Part shown: positions 27,833 to 35,927 of the stretch, piece after piece
How positions within the stretch are numbered: the first letter of the stretch is position 1
How the letters are laid out: each line of letters opens with the position of its first letter
Origin: Pandoraea aquatica
GTDB taxonomy: Bacteria; Pseudomonadota; Gammaproteobacteria; Burkholderiales; Burkholderiaceae
Assembly: GCF_902459565.1 (NCBI RefSeq)
Contig: NZ_CABPSN010000003.1
Location: 310,001 to 374,000 of the forward strand
Reading direction: 5' to 3'
Length of the DNA stretch: 64,000 nucleotides
Translations under genes and position numbers: made by a program
The notes under the pieces: model-generated
Database searches by the model: none
What the model saw: only the letters and a program-made list of their open reading frames with translations
What the model was told of the DNA's origin: nothing

Positions 27833-28666
27833 ATGTCGTCAAACGAGTCGTCCTTGCCTATGTCTTCCTTATCTGCCAGTGAACCCTCAGGGACCGTCGC
27901 GAGCTTTGCGCCGGTCACGCCGCCGCCGCGTCTGCGCCTGTCCGACATGGTCTACGAGCAACTGGAGACGATGGTCGTCGAAGGTCGGCTCGCACCGGGC
28001 TCGGCGCTGCCGTCCGAGCGGGATCTGGCGCAGCAGATGGGGGTGTCGCGCCCGTCGTTGCGCGAAGCGCTGTTGCGGCTGGAGTCACGCGGGCTGATCG
28101 TCGGCCGGGCCGGCGGCGGCTATCTCGTCGCCAACGCCAGCCAGCCGCTGCTCGCCGAGCCGCTCTCGCAATTGATGTCGCGACACAGCAAGACCGTCGA
28201 CGATGTGCTGGAGATGCGCGAAGTGCTCGAAGCCAAGGCTGTGGAACTGGCGGCCGAGCGCGCGACGCCGGAAGACATCGCCCGACTCGCACAGGCCCTC
28301 GAAGCGCTGGAAGCGGCCTATGCCACCGGTCGCGATGGTCTGGACGGGGAGGGCGACGCGCGCGGCCAGTCGTTGCTCACCCGCGTGCCTGAACTGGATG
28401 CCCATTTCCATCTGGCGCTGGCCGAGGCGACGCACAACCTCGTACTGGTGCATCTGATGCACGCGATCTTCGAATTGCTGCGTGGTTCGGTCGTCGACAA
28501 TTACCGCGCGATCGTCGGACACGGTGCCGATCTGGCGGAGCTGATCGATCAGCATCGACGCATCTTCAATGCCGTGGCGTCGCACGATGCCGGTAGCGCG
28601 CAACGTTCGCTGCGCGAGCACCTCACCTTCATCCGCAACAACTCGGGCGACGTCGAGCCGGTCTGA
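27833..28666 (+). CDS. glcC: GntR family regulator, GlcC/LldR-like
   Basis: A 277-residue FadR-subfamily regulator. The winged helix is at about 35-100 (LSDMVYEQLETMVVEGRLAPG, SERDLAQQMGVSRPSLREAL) and the FCD effector domain runs from about 115 to 270. The position, divergent from glcDEF with a TGGT/ACCA operator between, supports the role of GlcC, the glycolate-sensing activator. PdhR and LldR are close relatives, so the symbol depends on context. ATG 27833 is the likely start; ATG 27860 also fits. Confidence 0.8.
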   Translation: MSSNESSLPMSSLSASEPSGTVASFAPVTPPPRLRLSDMVYEQLETMVVEGRLAPGSALPSERDLAQQMGVSRPSLREALLRLESRGLIVGRAGGGYLVANASQPLLAEPLSQLMSRHSKTVDDVLEMREVLEAKAVELAAERATPEDIARLAQALEALEAAYATGRDGLDGEGDARGQSLLTRVPELDAHFHLALAEATHNLVLVHLMHAIFELLRGSVVDNYRAIVGHGADLAELIDQHRRIFNAVASHDAGSAQRSLREHLTFIRNNSGDVEPV

Positions 28667-28915
28667 CCCCGATTTATCGCGTCGGCGGGGCCCTCGCCCG
28701 AGGGCAAACCCCACCCGCCAAAACCTCATCGTTTTCCCTGACCTTCCCGCTGCGTGACGTCCGTCGCCCAGGGGCAGTTGCGCCGACGCTCAGGCGTGGC
28801 ACGCCCCGTAATGGCGCGGTTTACCTCAGTTTCCGAGTTATCGAGCGCTTACGTCAGATGCTGCCGCGCGTCGCCTTACCCACGCACCCGACACCGATAT
28901 GCGGGCGCTTTCGGG

Positions 28916-28944
28916 TTGACAGTGGTTCGGCCATCGACTAATTT
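28916..28944 (+). promoter_or_regulatory. Candidate promoter of the OxlT-type gene
   Basis: A perfect -35 box TTGACA (28916-28921) is followed after 17 bp by TAATTT (28939-28944), a weak -10 box. If used, it gives a leader of about 700 nt. The weak -10 suggests that an activator may be needed. Confidence 0.4.
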
Positions 28945-28975
28945 TGGAACCATAAAAAATACTTAATTCGATATA

Positions 28976-28999
28976 TTGAATCTTGTATATCAGATTCAA
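28976..28999. promoter_or_regulatory. Dyad TTGAATC-N10-GATTCAA upstream of the OxlT-type gene
   Basis: Seven-base arms at 28976-28982 and 28993-28999 are perfect inverted repeats in an AT-rich tract, unusual for this GC-rich genome. It differs from the TGGT/ACCA core at glcD, so a different regulator is likely. Confidence 0.45.
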
Positions 29000-29367
29000 A
29001 GTGTCGAACCGGCCCCGGCAGGACCTGTGAGATTTCCGGGTAGGGGACGGCGCGGCACGGGATTCATCGGAGACATCAGTGGGTAAGTACACATTTCCTT
29101 TTGGGCAGTTTTCGTGCGACGTTGAGTCCGCACCGGCTGCCCTGTCGTATCCGCCGTCAGTGGCCACGCGAGACATGCGTGCCCTGGGGTGTTCCTCATC
29201 TCCCTGCCGCCCGTTGTGGGCAGGCGATCTGGCGATCACGCGTCCGCGAGGCGCGCCCGCCTGAGTGATGGGATCAGGTCTGCGATGCGATCCGAGCGGT
29301 CCATCGCGATACGCCGACAGCGCAGGCCGATCCGCACTCGAATTTGTTCACCAGTCACCCTTCGGCA

Positions 29368-29641
29368 GCCGGCAACTTGCCGGCGCGGACCCTGAAAAGT
29401 CTGCGTCGCCGCGCCGAAGAGGGGACCGGAAGGGTCCTTTGGCACTTCCGAGAGTCAGTCAGCCGGGGCTTTAGCCCTGCGAGCCTGCCGCCAGGCAGTG
29501 CTCCGCGATCAAGCGGCCAAGCATGAGCCGCACGCAACGCCAGGAGGCGTGCCGTCTGCGCGACATCCCCGATCTCGGTCGGGGCGCGCGACAGCACGCG
29601 ATGACGGCGGGCACCGCACAACGAAAACGCGGGCCGTCGTC
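29368..29641 (+). ncRNA. Candidate structured leader RNA of the OxlT-type gene
   Basis: Successive hairpins can be drawn: GCCGGC/GCCGGC (29368-29384), AGGGGACC/GGTCCTTT (29420-29440), CGGGGC/GCCCTG (29464-29479), CTGCC/GGCAG (29485-29498), ACGCC/GGCGT (29537-29550), CCCCGAT/GTCGGGG (29567-29584) and GATGACGGC/GCCGTCGTC (29600-29641). GGACCCT at 29387 can instead pair with AGGGTCC at 29431, which competes with the second hairpin. I do not recognise any known riboswitch class. High GC makes chance stems common, so this is a hypothesis. Confidence 0.4.
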
Positions 29642-29670
29642 AATCGTCTGACAGGAACAGGAGGCAAGTC

Positions 29671-30996
29671 ATGCAAGCAGCTGCGCAACCGGAGGAGAAG
29701 ACCTCTTTTCTGGGAGGGCGCTGGTCACAACTGGTGATCGGCATCATCTGTATGGGCCTTGTGGCCAATTTGCAGTATTCGTGGACGTTGTTCGTCGAGC
29801 CGATGCAAGCGAAGCACAACTGGGGCATCGCGGCGATTCAGGTGGCGTTCTCGATCTTCATCGTGGTGGAAACGTGGCTGGTCCCGATCGAGGGCTGGCT
29901 GGTGGATCGCTTCGGGCCGCGTCCCGTGGTGGCCGGCGGCGCGGTTTGCGTCGGGCTGTCGTGGATCATGTATTCCTACGCCGAATCGCTGACCGTGCTC
30001 TATACGGCGGCTGTCATTGCCGGTATCGGTGCAGGTTGCGTGTACGGCACGTGCGTGGGTAATGCGCTGAAGTGGTTCCCGGACAAGCGCGGTCTGGCGG
30101 CCGGTCTGACGGCGGCGGGTTTCGGTGCGGGCGCTGCCATCACCGTGATTCCGATTGCGAACATGATCAAAGCGTCGGGTTATGAAGCTGCGTTCTTCAA
30201 CTTCGGCATCGTGCAAGGCGTGGCGATCTTCATCCTCGCACTGCTGCTGGTGAAGCCGCGTGCCCCGAAGGGTGTGACGGTGTCGCGCCGCAATCTGGCG
30301 ACGAAGCAGGATTACACGTCGGGCCAGATGATTCGCACGCCGGTGTTCTGGGTGATCTACATCTGCTTCGTTGCAGTGGCGGCCGGTGGTCTGATGGCTA
30401 CGGCGCAGATCGGCCCGATCGCGAAGGACTATGGCATTGCTTCGATGCCGATGACGCTGTTCGGCGCAACGCTGCCGCTGCTGACGATGACGCTGTCCAT
30501 CGACAATCTGTGCAACGGCTTTACGCGTCCGCTGTGCGGCTTCGTCTCGGACAAGATCGGTCGTGAGAACGCCATGTTCGTCATCTTCCTCGGTGAAGGC
30601 GTGGCGATGCTCGGTCTGATGCACTTCGGTCAGAACCCGTACATGTTCGTGTTCTTCGCGGCGATGACCTTCCTGTGCTGGGGCGAAATCTTCTCGATCT
30701 TCCCGGCGCTGTGTGCGGACACGTTCGGCAGCAAGAACGCCGCGTCGAACGCAGGTACGCTGTACACCGCCAAGGGCACGGCCGCGTTGCTGGTGCCGCT
30801 GGCGTCGGTGCTGGCGGTCGGCGGTCACTGGGATCGTGTGTTCATTGCGGCGGCAAGCATCAGTATCGTGGCGGCAGTGGGTGCGAAGTTCGTGCTCGCC
30901 CCGATGCGCCGTCGCTGGATCGAATCCGAAAACAGCAACGTCGCAAAGACGTCGACGAGCCCGTCGGTGGCGATGGGTGCACCTGCCAGCGAGTAA
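29671..30996 (+). CDS. MFS oxalate/formate antiporter family protein (OxlT-like)
   Basis: A 441-residue twelve-helix major facilitator. It matches the OxlT group, with WSQLVIGIICMGLVANLQYSWTLFVEPM at the N-terminus, the loop-2 motif GWLVDRFGPRP and GIGAGCVYGTCVGNALKWFPDKRGLAAGL typical of this family. OxlT exchanges oxalate for formate, but many homologues carry other carboxylates, so the substrate is unproven. AGGAGG lies 6 nt before the ATG. No oxalyl-CoA enzymes are nearby, while glycolate oxidase genes lie 2 kb upstream. Confidence 0.88.
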   Translation: MQAAAQPEEKTSFLGGRWSQLVIGIICMGLVANLQYSWTLFVEPMQAKHNWGIAAIQVAFSIFIVVETWLVPIEGWLVDRFGPRPVVAGGAVCVGLSWIMYSYAESLTVLYTAAVIAGIGAGCVYGTCVGNALKWFPDKRGLAAGLTAAGFGAGAAITVIPIANMIKASGYEAAFFNFGIVQGVAIFILALLLVKPRAPKGVTVSRRNLATKQDYTSGQMIRTPVFWVIYICFVAVAAGGLMATAQIGPIAKDYGIASMPMTLFGATLPLLTMTLSIDNLCNGFTRPLCGFVSDKIGRENAMFVIFLGEGVAMLGLMHFGQNPYMFVFFAAMTFLCWGEIFSIFPALCADTFGSKNAASNAGTLYTAKGTAALLVPLASVLAVGGHWDRVFIAAASISIVAAVGAKFVLAPMRRRWIESENSNVAKTSTSPSVAMGAPASE

Positions 30997-31044
30997 GGTC
31001 GCAGCAGGCTGCTGTATCGGTTCTCAGCGGTATTGATGACAGGG

Positions 31045-31076
31045 AAACGGGGTGCCGGAAACGGTGCCCCGTTTTT
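31045..31076 (+). terminator. Intrinsic terminator of the OxlT-type gene
   Basis: AAACGGGGTGCCG pairs with CGGTGCCCCGTTT (two G-U pairs) around a GAAA loop and is followed by five T. Confidence 0.9.
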
Positions 31077-31121
31077 CATTTGAGCGCTGGTCTTTTGTCG
31101 ATGTCGATCGATTCGGACGTA

Positions 31122-31153
31122 GAAAAAAAAAGCCCGTCAATGACGGGCTTTTC
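31122..31153. terminator. Intrinsic terminator of the tRNA-Asn transcript
   Basis: AAGCCCGTCA and TGACGGGCTT form a perfect stem, with nine A on the left that become T on the minus strand, just beyond the 3' end of the first tRNA-Asn gene. It can also stop rightward read-through. Confidence 0.85.
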
Positions 31154-31160
31154 TGTGTTT

Positions 31161-31236
31161 TGGCTCCTCGACCTGGGCTCGAACCAGGGACCTACGGATT
31201 AACAGTCCGGCGCTCTACCGACTGAGCTATCGAGGA
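31161..31236 (-). tRNA. tRNA-Asn (GTT)
   Basis: A 76-nt cloverleaf with acceptor arms TCCTCGA/TCGAGGA, anticodon loop CTGTTAA (anticodon GTT), T loop TTCGAGC and an encoded CCA end. It reads asparagine AAC/AAU codons. Confidence 0.97.
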
Positions 31237-31278
31237 TCAAACTGGGCAGTCGCACACCGCTGTAACGATGTGCCGACT

Positions 31279-31306
31279 AAAACAAAGGCCTCGCGGGAGC
31301 GAGGCC
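31279..31306 (-). terminator. Hairpin between the two tRNA-Asn genes
   Basis: GGCCTCGC (31287-31294) pairs perfectly with GCGAGGCC (31299-31306) around GGGA. On the minus strand it is followed by TTTGTTTT, so it can terminate transcription from the upstream tRNA gene. Confidence 0.8.
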
Positions 31307-31322
31307 ATCGCTTCGGTATTCT

Positions 31323-31398
31323 TGGCTCCCCGACCTGGGCTCGAACCAGGGACCTACGGATTAACAGTCCGGCGCTCTACCAACTGAGCTATCGGGGA
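31323..31398 (-). tRNA. tRNA-Asn (GTT), second copy
   Basis: A 76-nt cloverleaf, nearly identical to the copy at 31161. It differs in one acceptor pair (TCCCCGA/TCGGGGA) and one D-loop base. Anticodon loop CTGTTAA and encoded CCA are the same. The compensating acceptor change shows that both copies are maintained. Confidence 0.97.
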
Positions 31399-31502
31399 TC
31401 AAAAGAGAAAGCGATTATAGTGGCGGTTTTTACACACTGTCAACACTCCGGACGCATTTTTTATGCGTCCGTCATGCGAATTCCGCCAGTCGTGCTCGCG
31501 GC

Positions 31503-31826
31503 TCAGCGCTCGAGCAGATGGAGCTTTTCCTTGACGTCTTTCCAGTCGTCCGCATCGGCGAGCGACGGCTTCGTCTTGGTGATGCTCGGCCAGCCCGGCG
31601 AGAGGTCGGCGTTGAGCTTGATGAATTCCTGCTGGTCGCCCGGCACGTCCTCTTCGGCATAAATGGCATTCACCGGGCACTCGGCCACGCAGACCGCGCA
31701 ATCAATGCACTCGTCCGGATCGATGGACAGGAAGTTCGGGCCTTCGCGGAAGCAGTCCACGGGGCAAACGTCCACACAGTCGGTGAATTTACATTTGATG
31801 CAGCTTTCGGTGACAACGTGCGTCAT
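31503..31826 (-). CDS. fdxA: Ferredoxin FdxA (7Fe type)
   Basis: A 107-residue ferredoxin of the [3Fe-4S][4Fe-4S] type. The first site is CIKCKFTDCVDVCPVDCF, with the spacing of a 3Fe-4S plus 4Fe-4S pair, and the second is CIDCAVCVAECP. The C-terminal extension (about 60-107) is typical of proteobacterial FdxA. It is a soluble electron carrier with partners not evident here. GGAG lies 6 nt before the ATG. Confidence 0.95.
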   Translation of the reverse strand: MTHVVTESCIKCKFTDCVDVCPVDCFREGPNFLSIDPDECIDCAVCVAECPVNAIYAEEDVPGDQQEFIKLNADLSPGWPSITKTKPSLADADDWKDVKEKLHLLER

Positions 31827-32168
31827 GCCAACTCCAGAGTAGGGCGCAAAACGGCTTCGATCGGCCGTTAAAGCGCGTATTGTAACGCAGCCCGCCATTG
31901 CTGGTGCGAGAGCCGAACGGGTGTTGCCGTTGGGCCTCGGGTGCGACTCGCGAGCTTCCGCACGCCCCACCGCAAGGCGCAGCATGATCCCCGCTGTGAT
32001 CCCTTAGTGCATTGGGGATGATGTGATACGTGACACCGCTTTGCGGTACGATGCCAGCTGTTCCTGTGCGCTGCCCGTCAACAAGCATTCCGAGCGTATG
32101 AAAGTACGCGTGAACGTTCGGCAGCGTTCGATGCTTTCTCATGAGTGCTCCACGCGGAGCCTGTCGTC
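31827..32168. other. Divergent intergenic region fdxA/pncB
   Basis: A 342-bp interval holding the promoters of two divergent genes. I could not assign -35 and -10 boxes or an operator with confidence. Confidence 0.5.
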
Positions 32169-33362
32169 ATGATCATCACGTCGCTGCTCGATACCGATCT
32201 CTACAAGTTCACGATGATGCAGGTCGTTCTGCATCACTTTCCTGCGGCTCAGGTCGAATACCGCTTCAAGTGCCGCACCGAAGGTGTCGACCTTACGCCG
32301 TACGTCGATGAGATCCGTGACGAGATTCGCCTGCTGTGCGGGCTTCGCTTCACAGAATCGGAGCTGCGCTATCTCGGCGCTATGCGCTTCATCAAGAGCG
32401 ACTTCATCGACTTCCTCGACCTGTTCCATCTGAACGAGAAGTACATCACGGTCACGCCGTCGCCGAAGGGGAACGGCGAGATCGACATCGAAATTCGCGG
32501 GCCCTGGCTGCACACGATTCTCTTCGAGATTCCGGTGCTCGCCATCGTCAACGAGGTGTATTTCCGCAATACGCAGCGCGCGCCCGCGTATGAGGAAGGG
32601 CGTCAGCGTCTCAAGGACAAGATTTGCATGCTGGCCGAGCCGGCCGATTACCGTGATTGCAAAATCGCCGATTACGGGACGCGTCGCCGTTTCTCGAAAG
32701 AGTGGCACGAGGAAGTGATACACACACTTCGCGACGAACTCGGCGAGCAGTTCGCGGGTACGAGCAACGTGTACTACGCGTCGAAGCTTGGGCTCACGCC
32801 GCTGGGCACGATGGCGCACGAGTATCTTCAGGCGTGTCAGGCGCTGGGGCCGCGTCTGCGCGATTCGCAGATTTTCGGCTTCGAGACGTGGGCGAAGGAG
32901 TATCGCGGCGACCTCGGGATCGCGCTCTCCGATGTCTACGGCATGTCCGCCTTCCTGCGCGACTTCGACATGTACTTCTGCAAGCTTTTCGACGGCGCAC
33001 GCCACGATTCGGGCGATCCGTTCGCGTGGGGCGAGCGTTTGCTGGAGCACTACGCGCAGAATCGCGTCGACTCGCATACCAAGACCATGATCTTCTCGGA
33101 CGGTCTGGATATTCCGAAGGTGTTGCAGCTTTTCGAGCGCTTCCGCGACCGCTGCAAACTGGCCTTCGGCGTTGGGACGAACCTGACCAACGACCTCGGC
33201 TATCAGCCGCTGCAAATCGTCATCAAGATGGTGCGTTGCAACGGTCAGCCGGTGGCCAAGCTGTCGGATTCGCCGGGCAAGAATATGTGCGAGGACGACG
33301 CTTACCTGGCGTATCTGCGTCAGGTGTTCGAGATCGCACCGTTGCCGGAAAAGGCGAAGTGA
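32169..33362 (+). CDS. pncB: Nicotinate phosphoribosyltransferase
   Basis: PncB makes nicotinate mononucleotide from nicotinate and PRPP in the NAD salvage pathway. The 397-residue product starts [20 protein letters not shown], the family hallmark. It carries the substrate-site region YGTRRRFS and the autophosphorylation-type region around [22 protein letters not shown] with the conserved His. GGAG lies 9 nt before the ATG at 32169. Length is standard. Confidence 0.96.
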   Translation: MIITSLLDTDLYKFTMMQVVLHHFPAAQVEYRFKCRTEGVDLTPYVDEIRDEIRLLCGLRFTESELRYLGAMRFIKSDFIDFLDLFHLNEKYITVTPSPKGNGEIDIEIRGPWLHTILFEIPVLAIVNEVYFRNTQRAPAYEEGRQRLKDKICMLAEPADYRDCKIADYGTRRRFSKEWHEEVIHTLRDELGEQFAGTSNVYYASKLGLTPLGTMAHEYLQACQALGPRLRDSQIFGFETWAKEYRGDLGIALSDVYGMSAFLRDFDMYFCKLFDGARHDSGDPFAWGERLLEHYAQNRVDSHTKTMIFSDGLDIPKVLQLFERFRDRCKLAFGVGTNLTNDLGYQPLQIVIKMVRCNGQPVAKLSDSPGKNMCEDDAYLAYLRQVFEIAPLPEKAK

Positions 33363-33531
33363 TCCGAAGGCGGGTACAGACGATTCCGATAGTGCGCGAA
33401 CGCCCGTCGCGTCGGCAGACCCAGCCGCTATAATTGCGCATCGCCCGCCGGACTCAGGCCCGGTGGCTTCGAGAGACGACACAGTGACGACGCCGGCCGC
33501 AGACCGGCGCGTCGGCTTCACAGGACAGCCC

Positions 33532-34194
33532 ATGGATACCTCCGACGCTCGCAATCGCATCTTCGCCCGCATTCGCAACGCCCAGCATCGTCCCGATGCC
33601 GCCCGAGCGAACGAGCAGGCGGCGGCCGAGGACTATCTGGCGCGTCACCCGCAGGGACCGCGTCCGGCGATGTCCGGCGACATCATGGCGACGTTCATCG
33701 CCAAGGCCGAAGCCCTGTCGACGACGATCAACCGTGTTCCCGCCATGAGCGACGTGCCGGCCGCAGCCAGCACGTATTTGCAGGCGAACGGCCTGACCAC
33801 CCGCGCGGTGGCTTGGCCGACGCTACGCTCGCTCGATTGGGCAAGCGCGGGTTGCGAAGTGGAATTCCGTAAGCCGCACGGCGACGATCTCGTCGGCATC
33901 ACCGGCTGCTTCTGCGCGATTGCCGAGACCGGCGCGCTGATGATGATGTCGGGACCGGAGACATTTGCGTCGGCCACGCTGCTGCCCGAGACGCACATCG
34001 CCGTGGTGCCTGCGTCGCGCGTCGTCGCGGGGCACGAAGACGGCTTTGCGTTGATGCGCAGCGAGCGAGGGCAACTCTCGCGCGCGACCAATTTCATTGC
34101 GGGCCCGTCGCGGACCGCCGATATCGAACAGACGCTGGTGCTGGGGGCGCATGGCCCCTACCGCGTCCACCTCATCATTGTCGACGGCGCTTAA
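33532..34194 (+). CDS. LUD domain protein (LutC/YkgG family)
   Basis: A 220-residue LUD-domain protein like LutC of the lactate utilisation LutABC system, with GITGCFCAIAETGALMMMSGPE and a C-terminal GPSRTADIEQTLVLGAHGPYRVHLIIVD. The motif GPSRTADIE is the best-conserved part of the family. No lutA or lutB gene is in the window, so it stands alone. The ATG at 33532 has AGGA 6 nt upstream. Lactate oxidation is the family role but is not shown here. Confidence 0.88.
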   Translation: MDTSDARNRIFARIRNAQHRPDAARANEQAAAEDYLARHPQGPRPAMSGDIMATFIAKAEALSTTINRVPAMSDVPAAASTYLQANGLTTRAVAWPTLRSLDWASAGCEVEFRKPHGDDLVGITGCFCAIAETGALMMMSGPETFASATLLPETHIAVVPASRVVAGHEDGFALMRSERGQLSRATNFIAGPSRTADIEQTLVLGAHGPYRVHLIIVDGA

Positions 34195-34283
34195 GTAGCG
34201 CCGCGTCGCGCAGACGATCGATCCGGCGCGCGACGTATCGACTTCGACTTTCTCACCCGCCCGCGTGGATTCACGACAGCGGG

Positions 34284-34388
34284 GCGCAAGACTTGCGCAA
34301 AGCGACCGAATGCCGAAGGCATCGGTCCTTTCGGAGAACACACATCATTGTTTTGGGATTTATCCCAAGGTCGTGCCATTAGGGGCAC
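34284..34388 (+). other. Hairpin-rich leader of the NhaD-type antiporter gene
   Basis: Four local stems occur in about 105 nt: GCGCAA/TTGCGC (34284-34298), a 10-bp stem with one bulged A closing a GAA loop (34304-34327), TTGGGAT/ATCCCAA (34353-34368) and GTGCC/GGCAC (34373-34388). They lie between the LUD gene and the antiporter start. No known ion riboswitch consensus is recognised. Confidence 0.4.
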
Positions 34389-34446
34389 TCCGGCGCTGAC
34401 GGCGACTCGTACGCAGTCGACCATCAATCACTAGGAACCAGAAACA

Positions 34447-35865
34447 ATGCATAAGGGGATTTGGGGAGCACTCACGGCGGCGGGGCTGGCATTGGCAAGC
34501 CCTGCGGCTTTTGCTGCCGGACCGGACGGCGCACAACTCGTCGCCTGGTGGGGGCTGCCGTTTGCCGGACTGCTGCTGTCGATCGCGCTCGGACCGCTGT
34601 TGGCGCCCGCGTTCTGGCACCACCACTTCGGCAAGATCGCGGCATTCTGGGGCGCAGCCTTCCTGCTGCCGTTCGCGCTGGTCTTCGGTGCCGGGGCGGC
34701 GTGGTACGGGGCCGTTCACGCGGTCGTCGCGGAGTACATTCCGTTCGTCGTGCTGCTCACGGCGTTGTTCACGACGGCGGGTGGCATCTGTGTGCACGGC
34801 AACCTGCGCGGCGGGCCGTGGCTCAACACCGGGCTGCTGGCGCTGGGCACGGTGCTGGCGAGCATCATGGGGACGACCGGCGCGGCCATGCTGCTGATTC
34901 GTCCGCTGATTCGCGCGAACGACAACCGCAAACACAATGTGCACGTCGTCGTCTTCTTCATCTTCCTCGTGGCCAACGCCGGTGGTTCGCTGACTCCTTT
35001 GGGCGATCCGCCGCTGTTCCTCGGTTTCCTGCAAGGGGTCGATTTCTTCTGGACGACCGCGCATATCTGGCCGGAAACGCTGTTTATCTGTGCCGTATTG
35101 CTGGTGCTGTTCTTCATCATCGACGCTTATCACTTCCGTCAGAAGAACGAACGTCAGATCGACGAGCTGGATCCGACGCCGCACGCCGCACCACTGCGAC
35201 TCGAAGGCAAACGTAACTTCATTCTGCTCGCCGCCGCCGTCGGTCTGGTGCTGATGAGCGGTATCTGGAAGCCGGGTGTCTCGTTCGATGTGTTCGGCAC
35301 GCCGGTCGCCTTGCAGAACCTGGCACGTGACGTTGGCCTGGTGGTGGTGACGCTGATCTCCCTGGCGATCACACCGCGCACGGCGCGCGAAGGCAACGGC
35401 TTCAACTGGGAGCCGATGAAAGAGGTTGCCAAGCTGTTCGCGGGCATCTTCCTGACGATCATTCCTGTGGTGGCGATTCTGCGTGCGGGCGAAGCCGGTG
35501 CGCTGGGCTGGGTGATTCGTCTCGTGACGGGGCCGGGCGGTGCGCCCGATAACGTCATGTACTTCTGGGCGACGGGGCTGTTGTCGTCGTTCCTGGATAA
35601 TGCGCCGACGTATCTGGTGTTCTTCAATACGGCGGGCGGCGACGCGGCGTCGCTGATGACGACCGGTGCGGCGACGCTGGCGGCGATCTCGGCAGGTGCC
35701 GTGTTCATGGGCGCGAATACCTATATCGGTAACGCCCCGAACTTCATGGTGAAGGCCATTGCAGAGCAACGCGGCATTCGCATGCCGAGCTTCTTTGGCT
35801 ATATGCTGTGGTCGGGCGCGATTCTGCTGCCGCTGTTCGTTGTGATGACCCTGATATTCTTCTGA
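34447..35865 (+). CDS. Sodium:proton antiporter, NhaD-type (ion transporter superfamily)
   Basis: A 472-residue membrane protein with about twelve helices and an N-terminal hydrophobic segment (ALASPAAFAAG) that may be a cleaved signal. Motifs FFIFLVANAGGSLTPLGDPPLFLGFLQGVDF and SSFLDNAPTYLVFFN are typical of NhaD/ArsB-like carriers. A sodium or citrate-type function is possible. It is followed 62 nt later by a dehydrogenase gene and preceded by a hairpin-rich leader. Confidence 0.87.
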   Translation: MHKGIWGALTAAGLALASPAAFAAGPDGAQLVAWWGLPFAGLLLSIALGPLLAPAFWHHHFGKIAAFWGAAFLLPFALVFGAGAAWYGAVHAVVAEYIPFVVLLTALFTTAGGICVHGNLRGGPWLNTGLLALGTVLASIMGTTGAAMLLIRPLIRANDNRKHNVHVVVFFIFLVANAGGSLTPLGDPPLFLGFLQGVDFFWTTAHIWPETLFICAVLLVLFFIIDAYHFRQKNERQIDELDPTPHAAPLRLEGKRNFILLAAAVGLVLMSGIWKPGVSFDVFGTPVALQNLARDVGLVVVTLISLAITPRTAREGNGFNWEPMKEVAKLFAGIFLTIIPVVAILRAGEAGALGWVIRLVTGPGGAPDNVMYFWATGLLSSFLDNAPTYLVFFNTAGGDAASLMTTGAATLAAISAGAVFMGANTYIGNAPNFMVKAIAEQRGIRMPSFFGYMLWSGAILLPLFVVMTLIFF

Positions 35866-35927
35866 GCCGCGATTTACACCGCAATATGGCCTAAGCAGCC
35901 ACGCGGCCAACCTTTGCGAGACAACTG

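Larger units (their letters stand above)
28667..29670 (+). other. 1-kb non-coding promoter and leader region of the OxlT-type gene
   Basis: No frame here looks coding. A TTGACA box lies at 28916-28921 and an AT-rich tract with a dyad at 28976-28999. From about 29368 to 29641 there is a succession of compact stem-loops that ends 14 nt before the strong AGGAGG ribosome site of the transporter. The tract before 28900 shows nothing I can name. Confidence 0.6.

Noticed and set aside
29079-29264. A short open frame upstream of the OxlT-type gene as a leader peptide.
   Set aside because: No ribosome site stands out, and composition does not differ from the other frames in the same stretch.
29400-29480. 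Glycine riboswitch in the OxlT leader.
   Set aside because: GCCGAAG is present, but the conserved CTCTCAGG-type and paired aptamer core elements are missing.
32139-33578. A minus-strand open frame of about 480 residues across pncB.
   Set aside because: pncB is clearly coding on the plus strand. The antisense product has no recognisable domain.
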